Origin: Prevotella sp.
GTDB taxonomy: Bacteria > Bacteroidota > Bacteroidia > Bacteroidales > Bacteroidaceae
Length of the DNA: 64,000 nucleotides
NCBI GenBank assembly: GCA_017467565.1
Contig: JAFUSV010000131.1
Coordinates: forward strand, 1 to 64,000
Direction of reading: 5' to 3'
Shown: one piece after another, positions 1 through 10,500 of the stretch
How the letters are laid out: the number at the start of each line of letters is the position of its first letter
How positions within the stretch are numbered: position 1 is the first letter of the stretch
Translations under genes and position numbers: made by a program
Notes under the pieces: generated by a model
The model's database searches: none
What the model was told of the DNA's origin: nothing
The model's input: the letters and a program-made list of their open reading frames with translations, nothing else

Positions 1-193
1 CATCGCCCAAGGTGACTATGTAGCGACTTCGCTACAGTCCTACCTGGAGCGACATCCCGAGATAGAAGCGCACTGTTCCAAGCATGGCACCACCCACTAT
101 CTCACCACCGAGAATGCCGCGCGTTTCAAGGATCAAGCCTGCATCTTCCTCAACGAAGACATAGACGTGGAAACCATCTCACTGGAGAAGTGA
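1..193 (+). CDS. murI: Glutamate racemase, C-terminal fragment
   Basis: The open frame enters from the left edge and ends at TGA 191-193, giving the last 63 residues of a protein. The tail reads ...VATSLQSYLERHPEIE..., followed by TTENAARF and FLNEDIDVETISLEK. This matches the C-terminal end of Bacteroidetes glutamate racemases, which make D-glutamate for peptidoglycan in the cytoplasm. The catalytic cysteines lie outside the window, so the call rests on the tail alone. The gene converges on the GH76 gene and is not part of the glycan locus. Confidence 0.7.
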   Translation, partial: IAQGDYVATSLQSYLERHPEIEAHCSKHGTTHYLTTENAARFKDQACIFLNEDIDVETISLEK

Positions 194-195
194 CC

Positions 196-247
196 TTCTT
201 TCTCCAAGAAACTGCCATTCTTTCTCCGAGGAACTGCCATTCTTTCT
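196..247. repeat. 22-bp tandem repeat after murI
   Basis: Two 22-bp units (196-217 and 218-239) differ at two positions and are followed by a partial third (240-247). They begin two bases after the murI stop codon, in the short gap between convergent genes. The unit starts TTCTTTCTCC and ends AACTGCCA. Confidence 0.75.
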
Positions 248-254
248 ATGGCAG
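234..254 (+). terminator. Hairpin between convergent murI and GH76
   Basis: CTGCCAT (234-240) and ATGGCAG (248-254) form a 7-bp stem around a TCTTTCT loop. No clear T-run follows, so it is a weak terminator candidate that could serve either strand. The left arm comes from the tandem repeat. Confidence 0.35.
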
Positions 255-272
255 CGATAAATACCTACATCA

Positions 273-1880
273 TTAGCGTCTGAAGACTTTCCGTCCGCTG
301 ACAATGCTGATGCCCCTGACAGGGGAAGAACCTACGACTGGTCGGCCGACCAAGTCGTAGGTTTTTTGTGTCTGGATACGTTCAGCGGGAAGTGTGCGGA
401 TGGCCTGGGCAGCGATAGCCTGACGCTGACGCCACACGGCTATCATGGCATACTCAGAGGCAAAGGCCAACTGATGGAAGCCCTTGGTGACATCATTGTC
501 GCCCCAGCCATCAATAAGGTGGATGGGCAACATGTTGTCGCGGTTGTGGTGCTCGAAAGCATAGTTCAGGTTCTGCTCGTACGAGAGGAGCACATCCTCG
601 GCATGCGTCTTGCCGTTGTAGACAGTGGTATTGTAAGGGGCAGCGTCGACATAGGCACGCATCAGCACATCGTCGAACCAGGTGTTGAAACCACTCTCGG
701 CCTTCTCGTCGGTAGGCCACTCAAAGAAGGTGACACCATCGATACGACGGCCCTTGGCAAAATTACGCCAGCAAGCCTTGGCAAGGTCATTGAGGTCGGT
801 CAGGTAGCTGTCCTCGCCCGTGACGCGGTAGAGCTCGGCCGTACCAGCCAGCATAGTACCACTGTTGTAGGTGTAGGCTGTGCCTGAAGGTCCGTGTGAA
901 TCAACGTGGGTACGGTATTTGTTGCGTCCCTCACCCACATACTGAATATCGCCGATGACAGCACCGAGCATGTCCCAGTAGACGCCCGTCGACTTGTTGA
1001 GCAACTTCTCCTTCTGCCAGGCATAGACCTTGCGTGCCATCTCCAGATAGACATCACTGTGGCGGCGCATCTCGTTGGTGCGGGTGCCATCCTGCAGGAT
1101 ATAGAAATAGCGCAGGTCGGCCTGCTCGTCGTCGGTCTTATAGATTTCGCTGAGCCACACGAGGGGCTGAATGACAGGACCGTTGGAGCATGAGTGCTTG
1201 GAGTTGTAGCCCGGTCCCCACGAGATGCCGCCATACTCGTTACCATTGGCATCGAGACAGCAGTCCCACCCGTCTATGCAGTAGTTAGCCAGATACTCGG
1301 CCTTGTTGAGATAGTCCTTGTCGCCGGTGAGCTTATAGGCACGCACCAATTCGCGGCATATCCACATCTGGTCATCATAGACATTCTCAATGCCCGTGAC
1401 AGCAGCCGTACCCTTCGAGCCCCCACGATGCACTCCGTAGACGCTCCACGATTTGATCTGGGCATACGAATTAAGGGTATAAGTGCCGCGATAGTAGTCC
1501 AGGGCGTTGTAGAGCTGCTTCAACCGATTGACGTAGCGGTCGTAGTGGTCGGCATAGAGCTGCGGAGCCTCATCCTTCAGTATGGTAAGTGCCTCGATGA
1601 CCGAACAGTGGGCTTCGAGTGCAGCCGTATAGGGCCACACATCGGCCGTACCACTGCCAGCCTTAGTGGCGGTATTATAAGTATCGTACATACGATAGCT
1701 GGTGCCACCGGTGAAGGAGTGCTCCATCGTGGCATCGACCATCAGGATGGCCCGCTGCAGATCCTGCAGGGCCTCGGCTGTCTGCGCGGCAGCCGAGAGA
1801 GGTAAAAACGTGAGAAGGCAGAATGGTAAGACAAGATACTTCCACCTCTTGCTTTTCAACGAATGATTGATATTGCTCAT
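273..1880 (-). CDS. GH76 endo-alpha-1,6-mannanase, T9SS-type tail
   Basis: This is a 535-residue secreted enzyme of glycoside hydrolase family 76, which cuts the alpha-1,6-mannose backbone of alpha-mannans inside the chain. A signal peptide covers about residues 1-32 (ending SAAAQ). The (alpha/alpha)6 catalytic region spans roughly 35-480 and contains the family's paired aspartates at D169-D170 in NVYDDQMW. Other family-like features are WSVYGVHRGG and the GGISWGPGYNSK stretch. The last 35 residues (YDLVGRPV ... GISIVSGRKVFRR) resemble a type IX secretion sorting domain, which would place the enzyme at the cell surface. It is the last gene of the PUL A operon, 13 bp after GH92. Backbone versus fungal-wall specificity cannot be told from sequence. 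Confidence 0.9.
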   Translation of the reverse strand: MSNINHSLKSKRWKYLVLPFCLLTFLPLSAAAQTAEALQDLQRAILMVDATMEHSFTGGTSYRMYDTYNTATKAGSGTADVWPYTAALEAHCSVIEALTILKDEAPQLYADHYDRYVNRLKQLYNALDYYRGTYTLNSYAQIKSWSVYGVHRGGSKGTAAVTGIENVYDDQMWICRELVRAYKLTGDKDYLNKAEYLANYCIDGWDCCLDANGNEYGGISWGPGYNSKHSCSNGPVIQPLVWLSEIYKTDDEQADLRYFYILQDGTRTNEMRRHSDVYLEMARKVYAWQKEKLLNKSTGVYWDMLGAVIGDIQYVGEGRNKYRTHVDSHGPSGTAYTYNSGTMLAGTAELYRVTGEDSYLTDLNDLAKACWRNFAKGRRIDGVTFFEWPTDEKAESGFNTWFDDVLMRAYVDAAPYNTTVYNGKTHAEDVLLSYEQNLNYAFEHHNRDNMLPIHLIDGWGDNDVTKGFHQLAFASEYAMIAVWRQRQAIAAQAIRTLPAERIQTQKTYDLVGRPVVGSSPVRGISIVSGRKVFRR

Positions 1881-1893
1881 AGTCTATATGCTT

Positions 1894-4167
1894 TTACTTC
1901 TTTACTTTTTTACCTTTCTCATTGGAGAACGAATAGGGCGCAGCATCTGACGACGTACCACGCTGGCGGTTGGGCTGAGCCTGCATCTGATAGCTGATGT
2001 GTCCACCCTTGATGAGGTCGCTGTGCTCCAGATAGTTCTTATCGTAAGACTGGCCATTGAAGGTCATTGCCCCGATGTAGCTGTGACTGACATTGTCGGC
2101 CTTGATAGTCAGCGTCTTGCCGGCAGGCAGATGGATGGTCATCTTGTCGAAATAGGGCGTACCCAAAGCATACTGACCCGAGCCGGGGCATACGGGATAG
2201 AAGCCCATGGCCGAGAAGACATACCAAGCAGAGGTCTGCCCATTGTCCTCATCGCCACAATAACCGTCGGGGGCCGGAGTATAGAAGCGGTCCATCACCT
2301 TACGGATGCGCTGCTGCGCCTTCCAGGGCTGAGCGGCCCAGTCATAGAGGTAAATCATGTGCTGTATGGGCTGGTTGCCGTGGGCATAGTTGCCCATGCC
2401 CATAATCTGCATCTCGCGGATCTCGTGGATGACACCGCCATAGTAGCTGTCGTCAAAGAGCGGGGGAACGGTGAACACAGAGTCGAGCATCTGCACAAAG
2501 ACATCCTTGCCACCCATCAGACGGATGAGACCTTCGGGGTCGTGGAATACCGACCACGTATAGTGCCAGGCATTGCCCTCGGTGAAGGCATCGCCCCACT
2601 TCAGCGGCGAGAAGGGCGACTGGAATGTGCCATCCTCATTACGGCCACGCATGAGCTTGCTCTCCGGGTCGAAGACCTTCTGATAGTTCATGGCATGCTC
2701 ACGGAAGGGCTTCAGCTCCTTCTCCGACTTGCCCAGCGCCTGTCCCAGCTTATAGATACACCAGTCGTCGTAGGCATACTCCAGCGTGCGGGCCACGCTC
2801 TCGTTGATACCTACATTGTAGGGCACATAGCCCAGACGGTTGTAGTAGTCAAAGCCCATACGTCCTGTGGAGCCAACCTGCGGGTGCACGGCATTGGCAC
2901 CATGGACTACGGCCTGCCAGAGGGTCTCGATATCGTAGGGGGGATTCCCGACGGAGGAGCCATCGGGCACAGTGAGCTTCAGGTAGGCATCGGCCACGAC
3001 AGAGGCGCTGTTGTTGCCTACCATGCAGCCACGATGACCCGGGCTGGCCCATTCAGGCAGGAAGCCACTCTCACGATAGCAGTTGGCCAGTCCCTCCTGC
3101 ATCTTCATGTTCATCTCCGGATAGACCAGGTTGAGCAGGGGAAACAGACAGCGGAAGGTGTCCCAGAAACCCGTATCGGTGAAATAGTAGCCCGGACACA
3201 CTTGGCCTGTATGCGGACTATAGTGAACAGGCTTGCCCTCGGCACTGATCTCGTAGAACGCACGGGGGAAGAGCACTGAACGGTAGAGGCAGGAGTAGAA
3301 CGTGCGCAGATGGTCGATGTTGTGGTCCTCGACCTCAATGCGTCCCAGCACGTCGTTCCAGCGCTGCCGGCCGTCGGCACATACCTGTTCAAACGAGCGC
3401 GAGCCCAGTTCCTTCAGGTTCTGCCAGGCCTGATCCTCGCTGATGAACGACGAGGCCACACGCAGCGTCACCACCTCACCACGACGTGTGGGCAGTGTGA
3501 TGACTGCTCCCTGATGCTGGCCTTCCTCTTTGCTGGCGAGGGCGAAGTCATGGTCTATATCGATGACAAAGTAATTGCGGAAATTCTGTGGTACGCCGCC
3601 GCTATTCTTGACCGTAAAGCCAGTGATGTGTCGCTCCCTGGTGTTCACATTAACCTGCGAACCGCCATCGAAAGCATCGACGACAATATTAGACTGCTGT
3701 GCTTCAGGGAACGTGAAGCGGATGATGGCAGCCCGGTCGGTAGGTGCCACCTCGGCCACTACGTCCCAGTCGGCCAGGTATACCTTATAATAATAAGGTG
3801 TGGCCACCTCGGCCTTATGCGAGAACCACGATGCACGCCCGTCCTCCGAAAATACGGGCTTTCCCGTAGTAGCCATGATGGCAAACTGCCCATAGTCATT
3901 GATCCACGGCGAGGGCTGATGCGTCTGCTTCAGACCGCGAATCTTGTCCTCGGTGTAGACATACTGCCAGCCGTCGCCCATGCGTCCTGTCTGCGGAGTC
4001 CAGAAGTTCATGCCCCAGGGCATGGCAATGGCCGGATAAGTGTTACCTGTAGAGAGCGAGTGCTTGGAGAGCGTGCCCACCAGGGTATTCACAAAATCAA
4101 CGGGCTCCGTGGCACCTTGAGTGCCCACGGAGACCGTCAATAATAGTCCTATCAGTATTTTCTTCAT
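1894..4167 (-). CDS. GH92 exo-alpha-mannosidase
   Basis: A 757-residue GH92 protein, a calcium-dependent inverting alpha-mannosidase family that removes alpha-1,2/1,3-linked mannose side chains or N-glycan mannoses. A signal peptide is present (MKKILIGLLLTVSVGTQG). The N-terminal beta-sandwich is followed by the (alpha/alpha)6 domain with TGFWDTFRCLFPLL and PEWASPGHRGCMVGN. The likely general acid is E530 in TEGNAWHYTW. The likely base region is D639/D641 in GDEDNGQTSAWY, which reads N where many members have C. I chose the ATG at 4167. A GTG at 4185 would overlap the upstream gene, and an ATG at 4173 is also possible. It lies 11 bp after the SusE-position gene and 13 bp before GH76. Confidence 0.92.
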   Translation of the reverse strand: MKKILIGLLLTVSVGTQGATEPVDFVNTLVGTLSKHSLSTGNTYPAIAMPWGMNFWTPQTGRMGDGWQYVYTEDKIRGLKQTHQPSPWINDYGQFAIMATTGKPVFSEDGRASWFSHKAEVATPYYYKVYLADWDVVAEVAPTDRAAIIRFTFPEAQQSNIVVDAFDGGSQVNVNTRERHITGFTVKNSGGVPQNFRNYFVIDIDHDFALASKEEGQHQGAVITLPTRRGEVVTLRVASSFISEDQAWQNLKELGSRSFEQVCADGRQRWNDVLGRIEVEDHNIDHLRTFYSCLYRSVLFPRAFYEISAEGKPVHYSPHTGQVCPGYYFTDTGFWDTFRCLFPLLNLVYPEMNMKMQEGLANCYRESGFLPEWASPGHRGCMVGNNSASVVADAYLKLTVPDGSSVGNPPYDIETLWQAVVHGANAVHPQVGSTGRMGFDYYNRLGYVPYNVGINESVARTLEYAYDDWCIYKLGQALGKSEKELKPFREHAMNYQKVFDPESKLMRGRNEDGTFQSPFSPLKWGDAFTEGNAWHYTWSVFHDPEGLIRLMGGKDVFVQMLDSVFTVPPLFDDSYYGGVIHEIREMQIMGMGNYAHGNQPIQHMIYLYDWAAQPWKAQQRIRKVMDRFYTPAPDGYCGDEDNGQTSAWYVFSAMGFYPVCPGSGQYALGTPYFDKMTIHLPAGKTLTIKADNVSHSYIGAMTFNGQSYDKNYLEHSDLIKGGHISYQMQAQPNRQRGTSSDAAPYSFSNEKGKKVKK

Positions 4168-4178
4168 AATCATTTGTT

Positions 4179-5234
4179 TTACCACTCAATAGCCTGATCC
4201 TCGTTCGGTATCTGGGTGTTCAGCTGACGTTCGAGCGTCAGGATACCCTTCACGGTATAGGCCATGGGATAGTCAGCTACAGAGGTATAGTCGGTATAGT
4301 CATAGTCGATACCGCTGATGATGATGTAATGATGCAACAGGTAAGGGCGTACTTCGTCTATCTGCTCATAGACACGATAAGTAGCTGTACCCTTGTTCTG
4401 GAACAGATTCTTATCACCATTGTCAGTATAGAGTTCGACAGTACCCTGATTGCCTTCCTCGTTGGTCGGCGTGAAGCGGAAGAACACCTTGTAGTGGCGA
4501 CGGTCTACACGACTTTCATCGATGTTGCCCATATAGAAGAAGATGGTGTTGTCATCGACGACATAGCCTCGGGCCGTCTCCATGCCGGTGGCATTGTCGG
4601 GGTCGTCGGCATTAGTGATGGTCAACGTCGTAGCCGAGTAGTTGCCCGAATAGTCGTTGTAGGGATAGACGCGCAGCATAGCCTTGGCGTAGTTCTTACG
4701 CGGATGGGCCTGATAGCTGCCGTCGGGCTTGATCTCGATGGGCAGCACCCACTTCTCGACCATGTCGATGTTGTTGAAGTCGAACTTGATACGCAACAGG
4801 CCTACGTCCTCGCCGCTATTGATCTGCATAGTCTCAGGATAGCTGGCAAACTGCTGCATATCCTTGTAGTACAGGTCGGTGATGTCGGCACGATAGGTAG
4901 GACTGCCGAAGCGCTCATAGTTCAGGGTCTGCAGGGTGTCGCTATGGCCTACATGGACGGTCAGGTTGCTCTCGTTGCGGGTAGAGCCGGCCACGATGAC
5001 AGGCAGGTCGTAGTGCGAGATGCCCTGTCCGTAGGTGAGCGACCCGTCATCGTTGTGACGTGAATAGGGCACATAGACGGCCGTCACACCATTATCGTTG
5101 AGCGGAGCCTTGAAGCTGATGTACTTCTCGTACTGCTCGTCCTTCCACTCGTCGTTGCAGCTGGTCATTGCTGCGGCAAAACCACAGCACACTGTTGCAG
5201 CCAGCAGATAGTTTTTTATGCTTTTACTAATCAT
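4179..5234 (-). CDS. SusE-position surface glycan-binding lipoprotein
   Basis: A 351-residue lipoprotein with signal peptide and lipobox (AAMTSC, lipidated C26). It resembles the DUF1735/DUF4361 type of Bacteroidetes proteins that sit directly after SusD and bind glycan at the cell surface. No catalytic motif is visible. The start is the ATG at 5234 rather than a TTG at 5243. Its signal-peptide DNA is nearly the same as that of the upstream susD (see findings). It is co-transcribed between susD and GH92, so its ligand is probably the alpha-mannan of this locus; that is inference from position. Confidence 0.65.
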   Translation of the reverse strand: MISKSIKNYLLAATVCCGFAAAMTSCNDEWKDEQYEKYISFKAPLNDNGVTAVYVPYSRHNDDGSLTYGQGISHYDLPVIVAGSTRNESNLTVHVGHSDTLQTLNYERFGSPTYRADITDLYYKDMQQFASYPETMQINSGEDVGLLRIKFDFNNIDMVEKWVLPIEIKPDGSYQAHPRKNYAKAMLRVYPYNDYSGNYSATTLTITNADDPDNATGMETARGYVVDDNTIFFYMGNIDESRVDRRHYKVFFRFTPTNEEGNQGTVELYTDNGDKNLFQNKGTATYRVYEQIDEVRPYLLHHYIIISGIDYDYTDYTSVADYPMAYTVKGILTLERQLNTQIPNEDQAIEW

Positions 5235-5268
5235 AATTATCAATCCTCAATTATCAATTCTCAATTAT
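5235..5268. repeat. ATCAATT-type leader repeat
   Basis: Short-period low-complexity DNA (variants of ATTATCAATTCTCA) fills the gap between the susD stop codon and the next start codon. The same kind of repeat lies upstream of susD at 7467-7499 and at 54131-54172. Confidence 0.7.
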
Positions 5269-5270
5269 TC

Positions 5271-7466
5271 TTAGTCATTGTACTTCCACCCAGGGTTCTG
5301 TACCAGGTTCTTGTTGCGCTTCAGGTCAGTGAACGAGATGGGCCAGAAGTACATCTTGTCGGTAAACGTAGCCGAGAGGTTGTAGACAGGGATGACCTGC
5401 ATGAACTCGTCCTTGTGCTGCGATGTCTGGAAGACATTCAAGCCATAGATACGCTTGTTCTCCTCGACAGGTGCATCCATCCAGCGGCGCAGGTCGAAGT
5501 AGCGCTTGCCCTCGCCCATGAACTCAATCATACGTTCGCGCTTGATCTTGGCGCGCAGGTCGTTCTGGCTGCTGTATACGGCATCGGTATAGTCGGGCAG
5601 ACCGGCACGGATGCGGACGGGACGTATGCCACGCTTCATCTCCTGCAGGTTGCGGCCCGTGATGGTCACATCATTGCCCTTCCAGTCCTTCTGGACGAAG
5701 GTCTGACCCTCGGTCAACTCATTCAGACACTCAGCATACATCAGCAGGATGTCGGCATAGCGGATGGCAGGCTCGTACTTCTCGCAGATGTGGTCGTAGC
5801 TATTCTGAGCGTTGATGTAGTCGTGGGGATTGTAGTACTTCTTGATACCGATACCTGTACGCAGGTGGGAGAAAGAGTTCTTCACACCATCGGTGCCGGC
5901 ACGGTAGTACACCACCTGAGTGCCCCACATCGTGTTGGTGGGATGATCCAGCATCTGCCATACGCTGCCGCTATAGGCTACCGAAGCGTAGAAACGAGGC
6001 TCGCGTCCCACATACTGGAGAGATATGTTGAGACGTTGCTGGGCCTGCACACTGCTGTTGCCCTGATGCCAAACAGGCACCTCGGGATAGGCATTGGCAC
6101 GGGCTTCGTCGCGGGTGATGAATCCCGTAGGACGGGGACGGTCATTGCCGGCATCGCCAGCCTGACGCCATTCGCTGTACATACCGTCAACGTCAGAACC
6201 ATCCTTCATGTAGTAGGTATCCACCATCTTCTGAGTCATGCCGTGAGTATTCCAGCCGTTGAGTGAGACAGGCATGGAATGGAGCACCAGCGAACCGATA
6301 CCATTGTCATGGTCATTCTTGTTCATGTTACCACGAGTGAAGATGAGCTCTGGGTTGTTGGCAGGGCTCACGGCACCGTTGAACAGCTTGCAATACGACT
6401 TATAGGGGTCGATATTCTTCCAACCGTCGGGCCAGTTCTTGTCAGAGAACTCAACATCGTAAGGAGGAGCGATGCTCTTAGGATACTCGCCACCCTCGGT
6501 CTGGTCGTCGAAGCCATCGGTATAGAGGTCGTAGACACCCAGGTCAATGACATCCTTACAGGCAGCAGCAGCGCGTGCCCACTTCGATTCGTCGTAGGTC
6601 AGCGACAGCAGTGGCGTGCCGTCGAAGTTCTTCAACTGCTTGGCAATGTCGTCGGTGACATTAGCGGGATGCTGTCCGTTCTGCAACTGACCGTTGGCCA
6701 GAGGCGAAGCAGCATAAGTGAGCACAATGGCACGGGTGGCCAGGGCAGCTCCGATGGTGGGACGCATCACGTTGCTCTCATCACGGCTGTAGTACTTCAG
6801 TTCCTTCGAGGCCTGCAGCATCTGGTCGGCGATGTAGGTGGCACACTCCTCATAGGTAGAACGTGGCGTAGCCAGCTCGTCGTACTCCAACGTGTAGTCG
6901 GCACCTTCGTCGGCCATGATGGGCACAGGTCCGAACTTACGGAGCAGCAGCCAGTAATAGTAGGCACGCACGAAGCGGGCCTGACCGCGGTAGTCCTCTA
7001 TCTGATCCTTGCTCAGCTTATCGTTTATGCCAATGTTGTGGATGAAGATAGAAGCCTGGTAGATGCCTTGATAGCAGCGCACCCAGGCATTCTGGCCCAC
7101 AGCCTCGGTATAGTTGCCCTCGCGGAACGAGTTGTACGAAGCATAGTCGGCATCCTTGGAGTCACCGTATGTATTATCGCGGTCGCCATAGTACATGTCG
7201 TCGGCAAAGTTGAAGGGATTCCAGTTGCCGCCGTCATTACCAGTGGCACCCTTGGAGCAGACTTCGAAGTTGCTGCCGTCGAGGAACGAGTAGGCATGTG
7301 CCAGCCAGGCGTTGGCCTGAATCTCGTCGGTGAAGACGCTCTCCAAGGTCTTGCGGTCGCCGAAGTATTTATCCGAATCAAGATCGGTGCAGCTGGTTGT
7401 TGCTGCGGCAAAACCGCAGCACACTTTTGTAGCCAGCAGTAGGTTTTTTATATTTATAGTCTTCAT
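5271..7466 (-). CDS. SusD-family glycan-binding lipoprotein (PUL A)
   Basis: A 731-residue RagB/SusD lipoprotein, the lid over the SusC pore that captures oligosaccharide at the cell surface. The lipobox is AATTSC (C26). The helical TPR-like core includes ARFVRAYYYWLLLRKFGPVPI and the C-terminal signature KIKRERMIEFMGEGKRYFDLRRWMDA, both typical of the family. It is longer than most SusD proteins (about 500-650 residues). The start is the ATG at 7466 rather than an upstream TTG at 7475. It follows susC by 34 bp, the standard arrangement. Confidence 0.95.
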   Translation of the reverse strand: MKTINIKNLLLATKVCCGFAAATTSCTDLDSDKYFGDRKTLESVFTDEIQANAWLAHAYSFLDGSNFEVCSKGATGNDGGNWNPFNFADDMYYGDRDNTYGDSKDADYASYNSFREGNYTEAVGQNAWVRCYQGIYQASIFIHNIGINDKLSKDQIEDYRGQARFVRAYYYWLLLRKFGPVPIMADEGADYTLEYDELATPRSTYEECATYIADQMLQASKELKYYSRDESNVMRPTIGAALATRAIVLTYAASPLANGQLQNGQHPANVTDDIAKQLKNFDGTPLLSLTYDESKWARAAAACKDVIDLGVYDLYTDGFDDQTEGGEYPKSIAPPYDVEFSDKNWPDGWKNIDPYKSYCKLFNGAVSPANNPELIFTRGNMNKNDHDNGIGSLVLHSMPVSLNGWNTHGMTQKMVDTYYMKDGSDVDGMYSEWRQAGDAGNDRPRPTGFITRDEARANAYPEVPVWHQGNSSVQAQQRLNISLQYVGREPRFYASVAYSGSVWQMLDHPTNTMWGTQVVYYRAGTDGVKNSFSHLRTGIGIKKYYNPHDYINAQNSYDHICEKYEPAIRYADILLMYAECLNELTEGQTFVQKDWKGNDVTITGRNLQEMKRGIRPVRIRAGLPDYTDAVYSSQNDLRAKIKRERMIEFMGEGKRYFDLRRWMDAPVEENKRIYGLNVFQTSQHKDEFMQVIPVYNLSATFTDKMYFWPISFTDLKRNKNLVQNPGWKYND

Positions 7467-7499
7467 AATTATCAATTGTCAATTATCAATTATCAATTG
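7467..7499. repeat. ATCAATT-type leader repeat
   Basis: Repeated ATTATCAATT/GTCAATT units occupy the entire 34-bp gap between the susC stop codon and the susD start codon. There is no room for a separate promoter. Confidence 0.7.
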
Positions 7500-7500
7500 C

Positions 7501-10500
7501 TTAGAGGTTGACTTGCAGACCGACGGTGACGGCCTTCGTGATGGGGTAGTCCTCACCGCGGGGCTGGTCGGGCAGAGATTCGGGATCCCATGTGCTGAAC
7601 TTCTTCGAGATGAAGAACAGATTGGTAGCCTGAACGAAGATACGAATGTTCTGGAAACGAATCTTGTTGACCAGAGCCTTCGGCAGCGTATAACCGATGT
7701 CGAGGTTCTTCAGACGCAGGTAGCGACCGTCGCGCAGCCAGAAGGTAGAGGCACGGAAGTTGTTCTCGCTGCCGCCATAGCTCAGACGGGGATATGCAGC
7801 GTTGACATCCTCATTGGCGGGGATGCCCAGCATCTGGGCTGTCTCGCTGTCGACCCATCGGTTCTCCAGCACGCCCTTGAAGATGTTGCCCCACTGTCCT
7901 TCGCTGAAGGCATAGACATTCTTACCAAAGATGAGCGACGTGGCCTTGCCGGCACCCTGGAAGTGGAGGTTAAAGTCGAAGCCCTTCCATGTCACAGAGA
8001 CACCGAGACCATAGATGAGGTTAGGACGGTTGGTGGCACCGATGGCACACTGGTCGCCATCGTTGATGACACCGTCACCATTCACATCTTTATATTTAAT
8101 ATCACCGGGCTGTACGGCACCGAACTCCTGTACGGGTGAGTTGCGTATGTCGTCATAATCCTTGAACAGTCCCTCGGCAATGAGGCCACGCACCTGATTG
8201 ACGCGATAGCCATGCTGGTTCTGATAGGGGTAGACGTTGTTCTCCTCGTCGTATTCACCTATCTCGTTCTTCGAGTAGGTCATATTACCACGCACGGTAA
8301 GACCCACCTCGCCGAAGCGCTCCTCGTAGCGGAAGTTACCGTCGAAACCTTTCGAGGTGACTGAACCGACGTTAGCTTTCGGGTAGTTCCAGACGTCATT
8401 GATAGCCCAGTACTCCAGACCGACGGTCGTAGGCAGGAAGCGACGCTCCTGGTAGATGCCGGTACGCTTCTCGTGGAAGTAGTCGAAGGTGAGCGAGAAC
8501 CTGTTATTGAAAAGTACCAGGTCGATACCGAGGTCATTCTTGCGTGCCACCTCCCACGTGACGCTCTCAGAGGCCACCTGGCGATAGCGTACACCGCCGT
8601 AAGAGTTGGTGTGGTTCTGGCCCCATGTGTAGCCATTACCGCCGCCGCCCTCGTCACGCTCTAACTGCGTAGTAGAGCCTAACAGGGTGTAGAGGTAGGG
8701 GAAACGGTTGTCGCCTGTAGCATCGCTACCTACCTTACCATTCGAGAAACGAATCTTGAACATGTCAATCCAGGGAGCAATCTTCTTCACCCAAGGCTCC
8801 TCACCGATGTTCCAAGCCACCGACCAGGCAGGGAAGAAGCCCCAGCGGTGACCGTCGGCAAAGTTCTCAGAGCCATTGTAGCCGAAGTTGAAGTCCAGGA
8901 AGTAGCGGTGCATGAAGTCGTAGGTGAACTGGGCTGCCAGACCTTTGTTCTTACGTGACACAGAATTCTTGATGTCATCGCCCAGGTTCTGGGTGGTGAT
9001 GTACTGGTTCTCGGTGAACTTCACGTTAGCACCCAGGTTGTGAGCCTTGGCAAACTGGCGGTCCCAGTGCAGCAACAGGTCGAGGAACTCGCTGCGGTTA
9101 CCGGCATTGGTCGTCGTCTGGTTCATGTCTTGCGGGCTCTGTACCATCTGGTAGTCCATCTGTCCGGTCTCCGTGTTGCGCGAACGGGCACTGTAGAGAG
9201 CCGGCAGACGATGGTGATGGATGGCATTCTCATTGTAAGTGTCGAATCCGAAGCGTCCCGTAAACTTCAGTCCCTTGGTGATGAAGCTCAGGTCCTGCTC
9301 CAGTGTGACATTGGTCTGAATGGTGTTCTGCCACTCGTTGTTGTAACCTGTCTGCGTAGAGCTGACCCACGGGTTGATGTAGTTTTCATCCAGCGTGTAG
9401 TAGGTGACGCCATCGCGCTCCTCTGTACTGTAGACAGGCTTGGCGGGATAGTAGCCGTTGCTGTACATGAGCGGTGTAGACAGGGCATTGTAGCCGAAGA
9501 GCTGTCCCCACACTTTGTCGTCGCCGATGCCTGGAGAGTTGCGCTTGTTCAGGTTGCCGCCGACGCCAAGTTTCAGCAAGGTGGTCTTGGTGACGTCGAT
9601 GTCGACGTTCATGCGGTAGTTCCAGCGCTTGTAGTTGGCATTGGTGCTGTACTTGTCCTTCAGCGTCTGGTCGGTCTTGTACATACCTTCATCCTCGGTG
9701 TAGGCCATTGACACGTAGTAGCGAGCCGTCTCACCACCACCGCTCAGGTTGACGTTGGCGCGGTAGCTCATGGCACCGTCCTTCAGCAACAGGTCTTGCC
9801 AGTCCACGTTAGGATAGAGGTCGGGGTCGAGACCCTCGCGGATGATGTCGAGCTCCACGGGCTGATAGAGCACGCCCAGGTTGCGGGTGACACGCGCCTC
9901 GTTCAGGTAGTTGGCATACGAGAACCCGTCAACGAACTCAGGTGTGATGGTACGCGTATTATAAGAGGTCTCCACCTTACCGTTGATCTGCACCTTGCCG
10001 GCCTTACCATGCTTGGTGGTGATGAGGATAACGCCGTTAGCACCCTTGGAGCCATAGATAGCCGTAGCCGAGGCATCCTTCAGCACCGAGAAGTTCTCGA
10101 TATCCTCGATGTTGATGTCATCGATATTGTCGCGCTCAAAGCCATCCACCAGGATGTAGGCCTTGTTGCTGGCACCGAAGGTAGAGATACCGCGAATCCA
10201 GAATTCAGAGGTATTCTTACCAGGCTGACCGGACTTCTGAAAAGCCATGATGCCCGGCACGTTACCTGCCAGCGTATTAGTGAGGTTCGACGTGCTGTAG
10301 TGCTTCAAGTCGGCCACCTTCACCGTGGTCACGGCACCGGTGACAGTCAGCTTCTTCTGCGAACCCATACCCGTGACCACCACCTCGTCGACGGCATTCT
10401 GCACGTCCTCTTCGAGCACGATGTCCACCTTGGTCTGATCCTTGATGAGCACCTCCGTGGTCTTCATGCCGATGTACGAGAACACCAGCGTCTGATATTG

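Noticed and set aside
4168..4185. GTG start for GH92 at 4185
   Set aside because: It would overlap the upstream gene; the ATG at 4167 begins directly with a standard signal peptide.
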